64,000 nt of DNA from Allorhizobium paknamense (lineage in GTDB: Bacteria; Pseudomonadota; Alphaproteobacteria; Rhizobiales; Rhizobiaceae), in contig NZ_JAUSWH010000002.1 in the NCBI RefSeq assembly GCF_030815125.1, forward strand, positions 248,001-312,000, written 5' to 3'. The position numbers and the translations under genes are program-made. The stretch's first letter is position 1; every line of letters begins with the position of its first letter. Below the pieces are notes generated by a model. The model worked only from the letters and a program-made list of their open reading frames with translations. It did not search any database and was not told the DNA's origin. Shown one piece after another: positions 53,901-61,767 of this stretch.

Positions 53901-55532
53901 GATGGCTCGATCACCGCCAATGCCTTGACGGCCGGGGCGGTGACCTCCGACAAGATCGCGGCGAATGCCGTGACGACGGCGGCAATTGCAGCAGGCGCGG
54001 TTTCGGCCGATCAGATTGCGGCGGGAGCGATCACCACCGACAAGATCGGCGCTGGGGCCGTGACCACCGGGAAGCTGGCGGTCGGCACGGGGGCAAACTG
54101 GTTCGTCAACTCCGATTGTCAGGCGGGAAAGACCTATTGGCTGCTGGCCGGGACCAGCGGCGGCACCTGGGAGTTTTCGGTTCGGACCACCGACAATTGG
54201 GCTCCACCGGGCGGAGCCTTCCAGATCGTCCAGACGGATGCATCCACGGCAAGCTATTATGCCGATCTGGTGCAATGCGATGCCAATGGCGCGACCAAAT
54301 ATTGGGATGTGGTGGCCGGGAACTGGTATGAGGTTTCCTGCTACAGCTACGGCCATAGGGGCAGCGGCTTCTCCGCCTATCTCGTCTTCACCAAGGCGGA
54401 TGGGACATGGGTAAGCGCCGGGCAGTTGTGGGGCGTCGGCGCAGCGCAGAATGGCGATCCGCAAAACAGCCTTGCCAGCTATCTGCGGCCCTGGGCGAAG
54501 GCGCAGGCTCCAGCCGGGGCCGTCAAGGCCTATGTCATCTTCCGGGCGCAGGGCTCGGCCACGGCTGGGGTCATCAACTCCTTCCTTTGGCTGACCCGGA
54601 TGTATTTCGGGGAGGCGACGGCCAACCAGTCGCAGCCGTCTGCCTGGCAACCTGCAGGGGCAACGCTGATCAATGGCGGCAGCATCGTCGCCTCGGCTAT
54701 CACCACCGATCTGCTTGCAGCCAATGCCGTCACGGCGGCAAAGCTGGCTGCGGGGTCGGTGACAGCGGACAAGATCGTGGCGGGGTCTGTTACTGCAGAC
54801 AAGATTGCGGCATCCTCGATCACGGGCGACAAGATCGCCGCCAATACCATCGGCGCGAACAACATTGCAGCGAACGCGGTCACCGCCAAGCAGCTGGTGC
54901 TGACGGATTTCACCAATCTGGTGCCGGACAACCAGATGCAGGACCCGGGCAATTCGTGGTCCGGTTCGGGCTGGAGTTCGTGGACCGACGCCTATCTGGG
55001 CGGCATGGCCTCGAAATCGCAGATGCGGTTCATCTACGCGGCAGGCAGTGGTTACACCGATGGGCTGATCAGCCGGTTATTCCCGGTCACGGCCAATGCG
55101 CAGTACCGCGTCACCGGCTCGGCCTATTCCAACGGCACTCAGGCCCCGTTGCTTCGGATCATCTGGTATAATTCCGCTGGTGCTCAGCTGAGCTATATCG
55201 ACTTCGGAAACTGGGTCGGAGGCACCGGCTCGGGCATCGTGACAGCGACGATGAACGTGACCGCTCCAGCCGGTGCCACGCAAGCCCGCGTAGCGGCTTA
55301 TGTCTACCTGCCGAACACCAACAGCGATGTCTATGTCGGCGGCTTCGTCGTCAACAAACGCAACGCCGCCGACCTGATCGTCGATGGCGCGATCACCGCC
55401 AACCAGCTTTCCGTCAATTCGCTCTCCGCCATTACCGCCAATCTGGGAACCGTCACCGCCGGGGTCATTCAGGCGTCGAACGGCAAGATGGTGATCAATC
55501 TCGGGGCAGGGTCCATGGAGTGGTACGAATGA
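50967..55532 (+). CDS. Tail tip / central fibre protein (J-like)
   Basis: A 1521-aa tip attachment protein, probably the host-recognition organelle. It starts with hydrophobic segments (AAVAAVGSFFATGIGSMVGR), followed by the conserved tip fold to about residue 600. After that come long runs of a short helical repeat (VTAAKLADAAVT type) that trimerise into a shaft, interrupted by two homologous 170-residue globular domains (encoded at 53409-53920 and 54894-55402) separated by a further insert. Annotation by position and fold type only; the receptor is unknown. Confidence 0.88.
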   Translation: MVFKTVSILLFLLISADAAYAGPVGAAVAAVGSFFATGIGSMVGRVVIGLGLSLLQKALTGKNKTAAAGQVLEIKMGEDQPMSFIIGSRAVGGRRKYIGTWGSDGSTPNAFLTDVIELSNLPSYAGPQGLNSVWIDDKKCTVDWSRPHADGRGYPITEFRKNGKDYLWLKYYDGTQTAADSFLVAKFGGNADRPYASDRIGRGVQYIILTARYNTDLFSGMPTGIYEPKPTPFYDPRRDSTNGGSGTHRWNDPSTYEPTLNPITAAYNIARGIYYDGDWFYGGQNVSAHRLPNASWFAAANECDRTVNDAAQFRCGLEVTLDTEPLDVLEDLRIACAGRFAEVGGFIKPLVGAPGSAVYSFDDDGIVVSKDQDFEPFPSLKSTHNRVAGTYPEPEEKWATKDAPESRNLTLEAEDGNRSLPVSVSFAAVPYSAQVQSLIETMVKEQRRFRTHVVTLPPLAAALEPNDVVAWTSERNAYANKKFLVTANNGQSGMLRQVSLTEIDPSDYDPPETIVAPVIGWTGPVTAPVQAMTGFQVEAGSVTDADSQQRRPAIVVSCASDLDDVARVWIKIRVKATGIVVLDTDALPYGAPARWTLSGTWCLALTEYEVQGKLVPVTARETDWSAWIDVTTLNLSESSDVLDGSIVTSKLADAAVTAAKIMDEAITSLKLADDAVTTAKLAVAAVTSEILAAGAVTAAKLADAAVTATALAAGVVDATKLAASIEAVKVVTALPTSRVAAYVTYNGVSYRWNGSAYVNSVATSELTGQIISSQVADAAIQAAKLADSAVTTVKIAANAVTADQVAAGAITAKHLVLTDFTNLVPDNQMQDPGNSWSGAGWSSWSDAYLGGMASKSQMVYTYVAGQTGYSAALISRMFPVVAGAQYRVTGSSYSNGKQAPLLRIHWFTVTGAEISFSAILDVSGGSTSSYLTATVNVTAPAGAVYGRIQAYVQRSNINNHVYVGGFVVNRRNAAELIVDGSITANALTAGAVTSDKIAANAVTTAAIAAGAVSADQIAAGAITTDKIGAGAVTTGKLAVGTGANWFVNSDCQAGKTYWLLAGTSGGTWEFSVRTTDNWAPPGGAFQIVQTDASTASYYADLVQCDANGATKYWDVVAGNWYEVSCYSYGHRGSGFSAYLVFTKADGTWVSAGQLWGVGAAQNGDPQNSLASYLRPWAKAQAPAGAVKAYVIFRAQGSATAGVINSFLWLTRMYFGEATANQSQPSAWQPAGATLINGGSIVASAITTDLLAANAVTAAKLAAGSVTADKIVAGSVTADKIAASSITGDKIAANTIGANNIAANAVTAKQLVLTDFTNLVPDNQMQDPGNSWSGSGWSSWTDAYLGGMASKSQMRFIYAAGSGYTDGLISRLFPVTANAQYRVTGSAYSNGTQAPLLRIIWYNSAGAQLSYIDFGNWVGGTGSGIVTATMNVTAPAGATQARVAAYVYLPNTNSDVYVGGFVVNKRNAADLIVDGAITANQLSVNSLSAITANLGTVTAGVIQASNGKMVINLGAGSMEWYE
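53409..53920 (+). repeat. Internal duplication in fibre gene, unit 1
   Basis: About 512 bases encoding LVLTDFTNLVPDNQMQDPGN through ELIVDGSITA. It is strongly similar at DNA level to 54894-55402. The domain has the look of a carbohydrate-binding jelly roll (YRVTGSSYSNGKQAPLLRI). Confidence 0.85.
54894..55402 (+). repeat. Internal duplication in fibre gene, unit 2
   Basis: Second copy of the domain, 1485 bases downstream, nearly identical in the first 100 bases and diverged in the middle (IIWYNSAGAQLSYIDFGNW replaces the unit 1 sequence). The diverged middle may be the receptor-contact face. Confidence 0.85.
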
Positions 55533-55924
55533 GCCGGGGCTTCATCAAACCGGTCAACGGCTCTTTCCGGATGCGGATCGTGAAGGCGGGCTATGACGCC
55601 AACAACTTCTCCATTCCGCAGAATGCCGTGGTCTTTGACAGCGACGCCTTGAGCTATCTTCAGGTTTTTCTGAGCGGCTCGCTTTTGATCTCCAGCGCTC
55701 AAGGAGCGGCCAAGCTGGTGACCTGGCCGTCGCTCGGCTTCATTCCCATAGCCTGGGCAGCGCACAAGAAGGACGGGGCCTATATCGCGCCGATCACCAC
55801 GAACCGCACCGATTACAATATTGGCGAGGTGCTGGTGGAGGCGGATGGGCTGACGGTCGAGACCCGCAGCCTCAATTATCCGGTCTATCTCGATTATGTC
55901 GTCTGGAGGAGCCAGGCGCTATGA
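55529..55924 (+). CDS. Tail-fibre accessory protein 1
   Basis: A 131-aa strand-rich protein (SRGFIKPVNGSFRMRIVKAG; LVTWPSLGFIPIAWAAHKKD) and the first of three related small proteins after the tip gene. The start overlaps the tip-protein stop. It probably decorates the tip or fibre. Confidence 0.7.
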   Translation: MSRGFIKPVNGSFRMRIVKAGYDANNFSIPQNAVVFDSDALSYLQVFLSGSLLISSAQGAAKLVTWPSLGFIPIAWAAHKKDGAYIAPITTNRTDYNIGEVLVEADGLTVETRSLNYPVYLDYVVWRSQAL

Positions 55925-56316
55925 CCAAGCGGGCCGTCTTCAATCCGTCCATTCCGGTTTTCCGCGTTTCGGCTCCCGGTGTCGATGTCGACAGCGCCAG
56001 CCAAAGCCAGCTGCTGCTCGATGAGCGGGTGTTTTCCGGTCAGCTTTATCTCTCCGGCTATGTGGCGCGCAATTCCCAGACCGCCCTGACCATCACCTTT
56101 CCCTCGCTCGGCTATGTGCCGGTGGTGGTGGTCAACAACGTGTTTTCCGATGGCCGGATTACCTATCCCACCGGCTACAAGACCCAGAATGGCGGGTCCA
56201 CCTTTGTCGTGCCCGTCATCAACTACACGGTCACGGCGTCTGCCATTACCTTCAACTTCGTTTCCGATGCCGCGATCACCGGGGCCTATTACATGATCTT
56301 CCGGAGGTCGCTCTGA
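55921..56316 (+). CDS. Tail-fibre accessory protein 2
   Basis: A 131-aa protein with the same layout as its neighbours: an N-terminal strand with IPVFRVSAPGVDVDSA, a central ITFPSLGYVPVVVVNN and a C-terminal GAYYMIFRRSL. Four-base overlaps link it on both sides. Confidence 0.7.
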   Translation: MTKRAVFNPSIPVFRVSAPGVDVDSASQSQLLLDERVFSGQLYLSGYVARNSQTALTITFPSLGYVPVVVVNNVFSDGRITYPTGYKTQNGGSTFVVPVINYTVTASAITFNFVSDAAITGAYYMIFRRSL

Positions 56317-56759
56317 TGGCGCGGGTTCGGATCGATGCCTCCGGGATCAGGATTGCCGTTGCAGGCCACAGCGTCGATGACGGCGACCAGTATCTGGCCT
56401 TTTCCAGCGGCGCGGCCTGTCTTGCAATCTATATGCGCGGCGTGGCGGCGATGAGCGGCGCGGAGACCGTGAAGATCGGCAGCGGCAACAGCGCCTTCAA
56501 CTGCCGACGCCTGACGATCAGCTTCGGCAAGACCTTCTCCGCTCCGCCCATCGTGCTCTTCGGCTTCAAGATGCCGAATTACCCGCAACTGATGCTGCCG
56601 ACCTACGCGATCATCTTCAGCGGCGTGGTCAGCGGCTCCACCTACTTTTCCTATCTGCCGAACTTCGTGAATGTCGGGACCAGTGCCTTCGAGTTCTGGA
56701 CCGGCGTCACCAACATGGAAAGCCTCTCTTACGTCGTCCTGGAGAACACGCTGGCATGA
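56316..56759 (+). CDS. Tail-fibre accessory protein 3
   Basis: A 147-aa protein of the same type (MARVRIDASGIRIAVAGHSV; ISFGKTFSAPPIVLFGFKM; LSYVVLENTLA). Similarity to the previous two is weak but the pattern is shared, so the three may have arisen by duplication. Confidence 0.7.
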   Translation: MARVRIDASGIRIAVAGHSVDDGDQYLAFSSGAACLAIYMRGVAAMSGAETVKIGSGNSAFNCRRLTISFGKTFSAPPIVLFGFKMPNYPQLMLPTYAIIFSGVVSGSTYFSYLPNFVNVGTSAFEFWTGVTNMESLSYVVLENTLA

Positions 56760-57160
56760 TCGTCTGTCACACGAACGGAACCATCTTCAACGTCCTGTCC
56801 GATCCCATTCCGGAGGGCATGGCCGAGCATCTGAGCCAGCAGGGCATCAGCTTCATTGAGGTGGAGAGCACCGAAAGCGCCCAGCATGTCTGCGCCCATT
56901 ACCACGTCTTTGAAGGGTGTTTGAACCCGCTTCAAGAGATGGACTTGCCCGCCGCAATCACACTGCAGCCGGGCGGCACCACGGTGTTCGACGGCCTGCC
57001 TGATCCGTGCACGGTGGCGATCGATGACGAGGCGCAGACGGTGAGCGGCGGCCATCTCGAATTCGAGGCCGCCGATGCCGGGACTTATCTGCTGGTGTTC
57101 ACGGCTTCCGGCTACCGGCCCAGAACGGTGGAGGTGACGGTCGATGAAGCTGCTGCTTAA
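56756..57160 (+). CDS. Hypothetical tail-region protein
   Basis: A 134-aa protein with a C-terminal immunoglobulin-like segment (GGHLEFEAADAGTYLLVFTA, then YRPRTVEVTVDE), possibly for carbohydrate contact. It overlaps neighbours at both ends. The function is unknown. Confidence 0.68.
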   Translation: MIVCHTNGTIFNVLSDPIPEGMAEHLSQQGISFIEVESTESAQHVCAHYHVFEGCLNPLQEMDLPAAITLQPGGTTVFDGLPDPCTVAIDDEAQTVSGGHLEFEAADAGTYLLVFTASGYRPRTVEVTVDEAAA

Positions 57161-57539
57161 GAAGGACCTGGCGCAGGTGAGGGCCTTGGCCATCGAAGGC
57201 ATTGAAGAGGCCTTCGCCGCTCTGCTCGAAGAGGTCTATCCGTCAGCCAAGTCGAAGATCTACGCGCTGAAGGAGCGGGCAGCGACCGATCTTGTCCGGT
57301 TCGGGACCTCCTCTGTTCTCACGCAATCGGAAGCGCAGCGCACGGGCTTAAGCGAGGCCGCAGCAGCCGCACTGATCCTGGAGCGCCATGCCGAAACGGC
57401 GGCAAGGATCGCCCGCATCGAGGCGGCGCGGCTGAGCACCAAGCGCGAGATCGAGGCGGCGACATCTGCCCCTGCCATCACCCGGCTTATCGAGGCCGCC
57501 CATTCCTTCATCCAGCAACAGCGAGGCGAGAATGTATAG
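57144..57539 (+). CDS. Hypothetical helical tail-region protein
   Basis: A 131-aa, alanine- and glutamate-rich helical protein (AAAAALILERHAETAARIAR). It overlaps the previous gene by 17 bases. It may be a fibre assembly chaperone; no family is recognised. Confidence 0.68.
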   Translation: MKLLLKKDLAQVRALAIEGIEEAFAALLEEVYPSAKSKIYALKERAATDLVRFGTSSVLTQSEAQRTGLSEAAAAALILERHAETAARIARIEAARLSTKREIEAATSAPAITRLIEAAHSFIQQQRGENV

Positions 57540-58137
57540 TGTGAACAGCATGTATGAAGCCATGGTCGATGGCGTGATCGTCGAGGTCACGGCTGGACGC
57601 TCCAGTCGCTGGGCTGCGATGGCGGCCTGGTGGCTCGGCCGCCAGCAGATCCTGAGCGCCCGCGACTTCTGGTACGGCGTCGCCGCCCACATGACCAATG
57701 GGCTTTCGGCGGAAGAACAGCAGTCGATCCAGGATCAGTTGTTGAGCGACGAGAAGGCCTATCTGTCCACCGTCACCGAACTGCCGGCCATTCCGGCCTT
57801 CGTCACCAGCACGATCGACGGCTGGGTCAACGTGCCGGTGTCGGATGAGGTGCTGAAGCGTCGCTACCAGCTGGCGATCCAGGAGATGATGAACGCCAAG
57901 GCGCGCGAACGCGGCTATGACAGCATGACCACCGCCGTCACCTATTCTGGCGACAAGAATGCCACCTTCGCGGCCGAGGCTGCGGCGCTCAAAGACTGGC
58001 GCTCCGATGTCTGGGTCTATTCGCTGGCCGAGCTTGAGAAGGTGATCGCCAAGCAGCGGCCGATCCCGACCATCGCCGATTTCCTCACCGAGCTTCCGGC
58101 CTTCTCCTGGCCGACCACGCAAAGCGGCGAGGGCTGA
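57532..58137 (+). CDS. Tail fibre assembly-type protein (DUF4376-like)
   Basis: A 201-aa protein whose C-terminus, WRSDVWVYSLAELEKVIAKQ followed by RPIPTIADFLTELP, matches the DUF4376 pattern seen in fibre and tail-assembly proteins. The ATG at 57532 overlaps the preceding stop and has GAGGCGAG upstream. Confidence 0.75.
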   Translation: MYSVNSMYEAMVDGVIVEVTAGRSSRWAAMAAWWLGRQQILSARDFWYGVAAHMTNGLSAEEQQSIQDQLLSDEKAYLSTVTELPAIPAFVTSTIDGWVNVPVSDEVLKRRYQLAIQEMMNAKARERGYDSMTTAVTYSGDKNATFAAEAAALKDWRSDVWVYSLAELEKVIAKQRPIPTIADFLTELPAFSWPTTQSGEG

Positions 58138-58140
58138 GCC

Positions 58141-58350
58141 ATGGGCATTCTGGAAACGGCACTGCGAGAACGCAACCGGCTGCTGGAACAGCAGGCCGAT
58201 CACTATGCTGGGGCAGTCGACAGCCTGTCGAACCGGCTGGCCGAGGCGCTGCGGCGGCTGGCTCCGCATGATCCGGACTATGTGCGTGCTGAAGCGCCGG
58301 ACCTGGTGCCGGTCGCGAGCGACCCGCCGGAAGACACACAGGCACCATGA
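58141..58350 (+). CDS. Small helical protein
   Basis: A 69-aa coiled-coil-like protein (LRERNRLLEQQADHYAGAVD), the last gene of the tail operon. The function is unknown. Confidence 0.6.
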   Translation: MGILETALRERNRLLEQQADHYAGAVDSLSNRLAEALRRLAPHDPDYVRAEAPDLVPVASDPPEDTQAP

Positions 58351-58523
58351 ACGTGCATCCGGCTGATGCCTCCATAGGAAGCAGCCGGGTGGTGGGGTGC
58401 TGAAACACCCCAACGACGGGCCAAAGTTTGGCGACCTAACCCGTCCGACAGCGTCAAACGATAACCGTCGCACCCGTACCCTGCAGGGCCGGACCTGTGT
58501 GACTGAGTCGTGAGAACTTGGAA

Positions 58524-59336
58524 ATGGCGAATCGTGAGGCCTTCCGGCCCGTTCCGAACACCCAGCCGCCGGCCGCATGGATCGGCGGCAAGCGCAGCCT
58601 TGCCCCGCGCCTGGTCAAGATGATCGAGGCCATACCGCATCAGACCTATGCCGAACCCTTCATCGGCATGGGCGGTGTGTTTTTCCGCAGGCGATCTGCA
58701 CCGAAGACCGAGGTGATCAACGACCGCAACGGCGAGGTCGTGAACCTCTTCCGCATCCTGCAGCGGCACTATCCGCAGTTCATGGATACGCTCAAATTCC
58801 AGATCACCAGCCGCCGCGAGTTCGACCGGCTGAAGGCCTGCGATCCGTCAACGCTCACCGATCTGGAACGAGCAGCGCGCTTCATCTATCTGCAAAAGCT
58901 CGCTTTCGGCGGCAAGGTCGCAGGCCAGAATTTTGGCGTGCAGCACAATGGCAGCGCCCGGTTCAACCTGACGCGCCTCGCACCGCTGCTCGAAGACGTC
59001 CACGAGCGTCTGGCCGGTGTCATCATTGAGAACCTCGACTGGCTGGCCTTCATCAACTGCTACGACCGGCCCGGCGTGCTGTTCTATCTCGATCCGCCTT
59101 ATTTCGGTTGTGAGGATGATTACGGCAAAGCGCTGTTCGCTCGGGATCAGTTCGAGGTTCTTGCAGCGCGTTTAAAGACGCTTCAAGGACGGTTTATCCT
59201 GTCGATAAATGATCGTCCGGAGGTTCGGGAGATCTTTGCGGGGTTTCCGGTGGCGGTGGCGGAGTTGTCGTATTCGGTGTCTGGCGGGAAGGGGACGGAG
59301 GCGCGGGAGTTGATTTATTGGAGTGAGGAGGGGTGA
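58524..59336 (+). CDS. dam: DNA adenine methylase, D12 class
   Basis: A 270-aa N6-adenine methyltransferase. AdoMet motif PFIGMGG is at residues 45-51 and the catalytic DPPY at 190-193, in the order of Dam/D12 enzymes. It probably protects phage DNA from host restriction or resets host methylation, taking the place that Mom has in Mu. The ATG at 58524 is preferred to a TTG at 58518. A truncated close relative lies at 11678-12235. Confidence 0.93.
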   Translation: MANREAFRPVPNTQPPAAWIGGKRSLAPRLVKMIEAIPHQTYAEPFIGMGGVFFRRRSAPKTEVINDRNGEVVNLFRILQRHYPQFMDTLKFQITSRREFDRLKACDPSTLTDLERAARFIYLQKLAFGGKVAGQNFGVQHNGSARFNLTRLAPLLEDVHERLAGVIIENLDWLAFINCYDRPGVLFYLDPPYFGCEDDYGKALFARDQFEVLAARLKTLQGRFILSINDRPEVREIFAGFPVAVAELSYSVSGGKGTEARELIYWSEEG

Positions 59337-59575
59337 AATTGGAAGCGCATGCTTGAGAACAGCTTTGCCTTTTCATATCGGACATAACGGGCATCCTCTA
59401 AGGAGCCAGAAAACGGACGTGCCTCTATGCGGTATCATGTCGGCTGTGCGCCAACACCGGACATTGTGCCTGCCGCAAAACTCCCTATTCTGCGTCGGCA
59501 CAAAAGTCAGGAAAACAAGTGTCGCTTTAATCAGGATTTTTGCGACACCGAAAACAGGGAATCGCCCGTAAGACC

Positions 59576-60178
59576 ATGATCGACGCAGCCGCCTGCATCA
59601 TAGACCTTTATCGTCGCCATGCTGGTGCATGGGCAACCGCGCGCGGCACGGTGTTGTTGGAGCGCGCATGGATCGAGCGATTTGCCGATATGCTGCGGCG
59701 AGGGGCGGCGGTGCTTGACATTGGATGCGGATCGGGCGAGCCGATCGCCCGTTACCTTGCCACCAGAGGTCATCCGATTACTGGCGTGGACAGCTCGCCC
59801 GAGATGATCGACCTATTTCGAGCAAATCTACCAGGCGAAACGGTGGAAGTGGCCGATATGCGCTCGCTGAAACTAGATCGGAGATATGGCGGGCTGATCA
59901 CTTGGGATAGCTTCTTCCACCTTGCGCCTCACGATCAGCGCATGATGTTCCCCATCTTCCGGGACCATGCCGAACCGAAGGCTCCATTGCTATTCACAAG
60001 TGGCCCCGTCTTCGGCGAGGCCATCGGCACGCTGGGAGGGGAACCCCTCTATCATGCCAGCCTCGACCCTGAAGAATACCGCCTGCTGCTCGACCGGAAC
60101 GGCTTTGAAGTTGTGGCCCATGTTGTGCAAGACGCTGACTGCGGCGGGCGCACAGTCTGGCTTGCGCGTCAGCGGTAG
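59576..60178 (+). CDS. Class I SAM-dependent methyltransferase
   Basis: A 200-aa methyltransferase with motif I VLDIGCGSGEPIA, an acidic motif ITGVDSSPEM, and a post-motif strand LITWDSFFHL. The substrate is probably a small molecule, as for other short class I enzymes. The ATG at 59576 is preferred over an upstream TTG. It is likely cargo between the phage methylase and the right end. Confidence 0.88.
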   Translation: MIDAAACIIDLYRRHAGAWATARGTVLLERAWIERFADMLRRGAAVLDIGCGSGEPIARYLATRGHPITGVDSSPEMIDLFRANLPGETVEVADMRSLKLDRRYGGLITWDSFFHLAPHDQRMMFPIFRDHAEPKAPLLFTSGPVFGEAIGTLGGEPLYHASLDPEEYRLLLDRNGFEVVAHVVQDADCGGRTVWLARQR

Positions 60179-60431
60179 CCGTAGGATTGTCACGCAATTC
60201 CTGACAATCGCGACAGATCTACCGCGCCTAAATATGAAGAGGGAATTTCTGTCGCGCAACTCGGGTGCAAACATCAGCGTTTCGCGACCGACTTGTGCGA
60301 TGGCCAATGACCGATTTGGCTTGACAAGCGTCTTCCGCTTCGCGCCATCAGCGGACGTTGCCCTGGTCCTAGATGTCGCTATCTCTGCTATAGAGAAAAC
60401 TGGCAATCTTGGTATTTTTAGCGAGGGAAAA

Positions 60432-60803
60432 ATGCATCCTGAGGAAACACTCAAGCAGTATCAAGCCAATATCAATTTGCATGATTTTGAGAAGTTGGTA
60501 CCGATAATCTCTTCCGATGCGATATTCTGGTTCAATGACGGATCATTTTGTGGACTGCAACAGATACGCCAAGCTTTTGAGGCGACTTGGCAAAATTTTC
60601 CTCTTGAAAAATATTGGTTGGAGAACCTCAAATGGGCAACCTACTCTGACGATGCTGCCGCCTGCACTTATCATTTCCGCTGGAGAGCAGTGATTGAAAA
60701 TAGACCGATTGAAGGCGGCGGCCGAGGCACCACTATTCTTCGGAGAGAAAAGGATATTTGGAAGATCGTTCACGAACACCTGAGCCAGTTCCCTAAAGAA
60801 TGA
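60432..60803 (+). CDS. NTF2-like (SnoaL/DUF4440 type) protein
   Basis: A 123-aa protein with the NTF2 cone fold pattern: MHPEETLKQYQANINLHDFE, then PIISSDAIFWFNDGSFCG and GRGTTILRREKDIWKIVHEH. The family covers ketosteroid isomerase-like enzymes and binding proteins; the role is unknown. The ATG at 60432 follows GAGGG. A much longer frame exists but has no start site. Confidence 0.78.
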   Translation: MHPEETLKQYQANINLHDFEKLVPIISSDAIFWFNDGSFCGLQQIRQAFEATWQNFPLEKYWLENLKWATYSDDAAACTYHFRWRAVIENRPIEGGGRGTTILRREKDIWKIVHEHLSQFPKE

Positions 60804-61126
60804 CCGCTTTGGGCCGAACCCGGACAACTGCCTCTGATGCCTGAGTGTCGGTTTACGGCTTGCAACTCCCCAATATCGGACAGTCCACTTCTATCGGCCC
60901 TAAACGGTCTTTATATGGGCTTCAAATACCCTTCAAACATTCTTCAAAAGAACCGAAACTCTTTCAAAAATCGTCGGATTTGAAGCCAGCAAGGATTTTG
61001 CTCCGGTGATTCGATATCGTCGGCGTGCAGCCAAAGCAGTTCTGGAGGGGCCATTCAAAGAAAGCCGATTGCTGGGCTTCGAGCGATTGTGGAGCGATGG
61101 TGCTGTCATCAACACAGGAGATGACA
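60804..61126. other. Intergenic region with phased repeats
   Basis: 323 bases without a gene. It begins with a sequence (ATGACCGCTTTGGGCC) that recurs after the gene ending at 16728, and holds three phased CTTCAAA copies at 60920-60948. Confidence 0.5.
60920..60948 (+). repeat. Phased CTTCAAA repeats, cluster 2
   Basis: CTTCAAA at 60920, 60931 and 60942: three direct copies exactly 11 bases apart. A further TTTCAAA follows. Exact helical phasing suggests binding sites for one protein or a bend. Confidence 0.6.
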
Positions 61127-61348
61127 ATGACCGACGAAAACAAGAAAATAGCCTTCACTTCGATGATCAAGGCCATGCAACATGAAGCGATGGACTTGAT
61201 AAACCGGATCGACATTGCAGCCGTCGATATGGAGGAAAAGCGCTGCAACAGCGCTGTTGGGGCTTTATGCACGGTGGATGAAAGCCTTGAGCGCATTGCC
61301 GCCCTGCTTTCCGGTGTCAGGGCCATTCACCGCATGACGCCATTCTGA
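61127..61348 (+). CDS. Small hypothetical protein
   Basis: A 73-aa protein (MTDENKKIAFTSMIKAMQHE) of unknown function with a good ribosome site (AGGAG six bases before the ATG). It is helical and soluble. Confidence 0.65.
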   Translation: MTDENKKIAFTSMIKAMQHEAMDLINRIDIAAVDMEEKRCNSAVGALCTVDESLERIAALLSGVRAIHRMTPF

Positions 61349-61427
61349 AACGACCGAATCGTAGAACGAAAAGGCCAAGACCGGGGCTCTTTTTTTGGAT
61401 CGGGCTACTTTGATAGCCTTTTTACAA

Positions 61428-61450
61428 ATTTCATTTTTCCGGTTCTTGGT
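61428..61450 (+). repeat. 23-bp direct repeat, copy 2
   Basis: Identical to 14325-14347. Both copies are followed within 100 bases by similar CGGGAATA and CCGGGA sequences. Confidence 0.75.
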
Positions 61451-61632
61451 TGTTGTCTGACAAATAGAATTGGAAAAGGCGGGATTATCCGGGAATAACC
61501 GGGATCAACTGGAAAAGGCCGAAAATACAAGACGTTGTGCGGAAGCAGGTGAAATCCTGACATCGCGGTTTTGACAGGCCGAACTGGAGAAAAACCGACC
61601 GCTCCCTAAGCGAGCGGCGAAATCGGGCCGAT

Positions 61633-61683
61633 CTTCAAAGACACCTTCAAAAACCCTTAGAACGGCTTTTAGACGGCTTCAAA
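61633..61683 (+). repeat. CTTCAAA repeats, cluster 3
   Basis: CTTCAAA at 61633, 61645 and 61677 (spacings 12 and 32). It lies 205 bases after the 23-bp repeat, as cluster 1 lies 216 bases after its copy. Confidence 0.5.
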
Positions 61684-61767
61684 CCGTTGAAAATCAACAA
61701 CAGTGCTTTTTGGCGAGGACATCGGCGTTGGATTTTTGCAGGGCGATTTTTTGCCTGAACGTCAATT

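Larger units (their letters stand above)
20900..61700 (+). mobile_element. Prophage 1: Mu-like transposable phage with siphovirus tail
   Basis: A near-complete set of transposable-phage genes in Mu order, repressor to Dam methylase (core 21156-59336), with early, head, tail and lysis modules all open. The transposase keeps its DDE residues. The tail genes are non-contractile (tube, chaperones, 1178-aa tape measure, tip protein), with no sheath or baseplate genes, as in RcapMu, B3 and D3112. The ends given are approximate: the left one lies between the gene ending at 20819 and the repressor; the right one lies after the methylase, perhaps near the repeats at 61.4-61.7 kb. Confidence 0.9.

Noticed and set aside
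59967..60803. 278-aa frame covering the NTF2-like gene
   Set aside because: The first 155 residues overlap the methyltransferase in another frame and look non-coding; the NTF2 fold begins at 60432.
60904..61700. CRISPR-like array suspected from the regular CTTCAAA copies
   Set aside because: Repeats are 7 bases with 4-base gaps and only three units; there are no spacers or cas genes.
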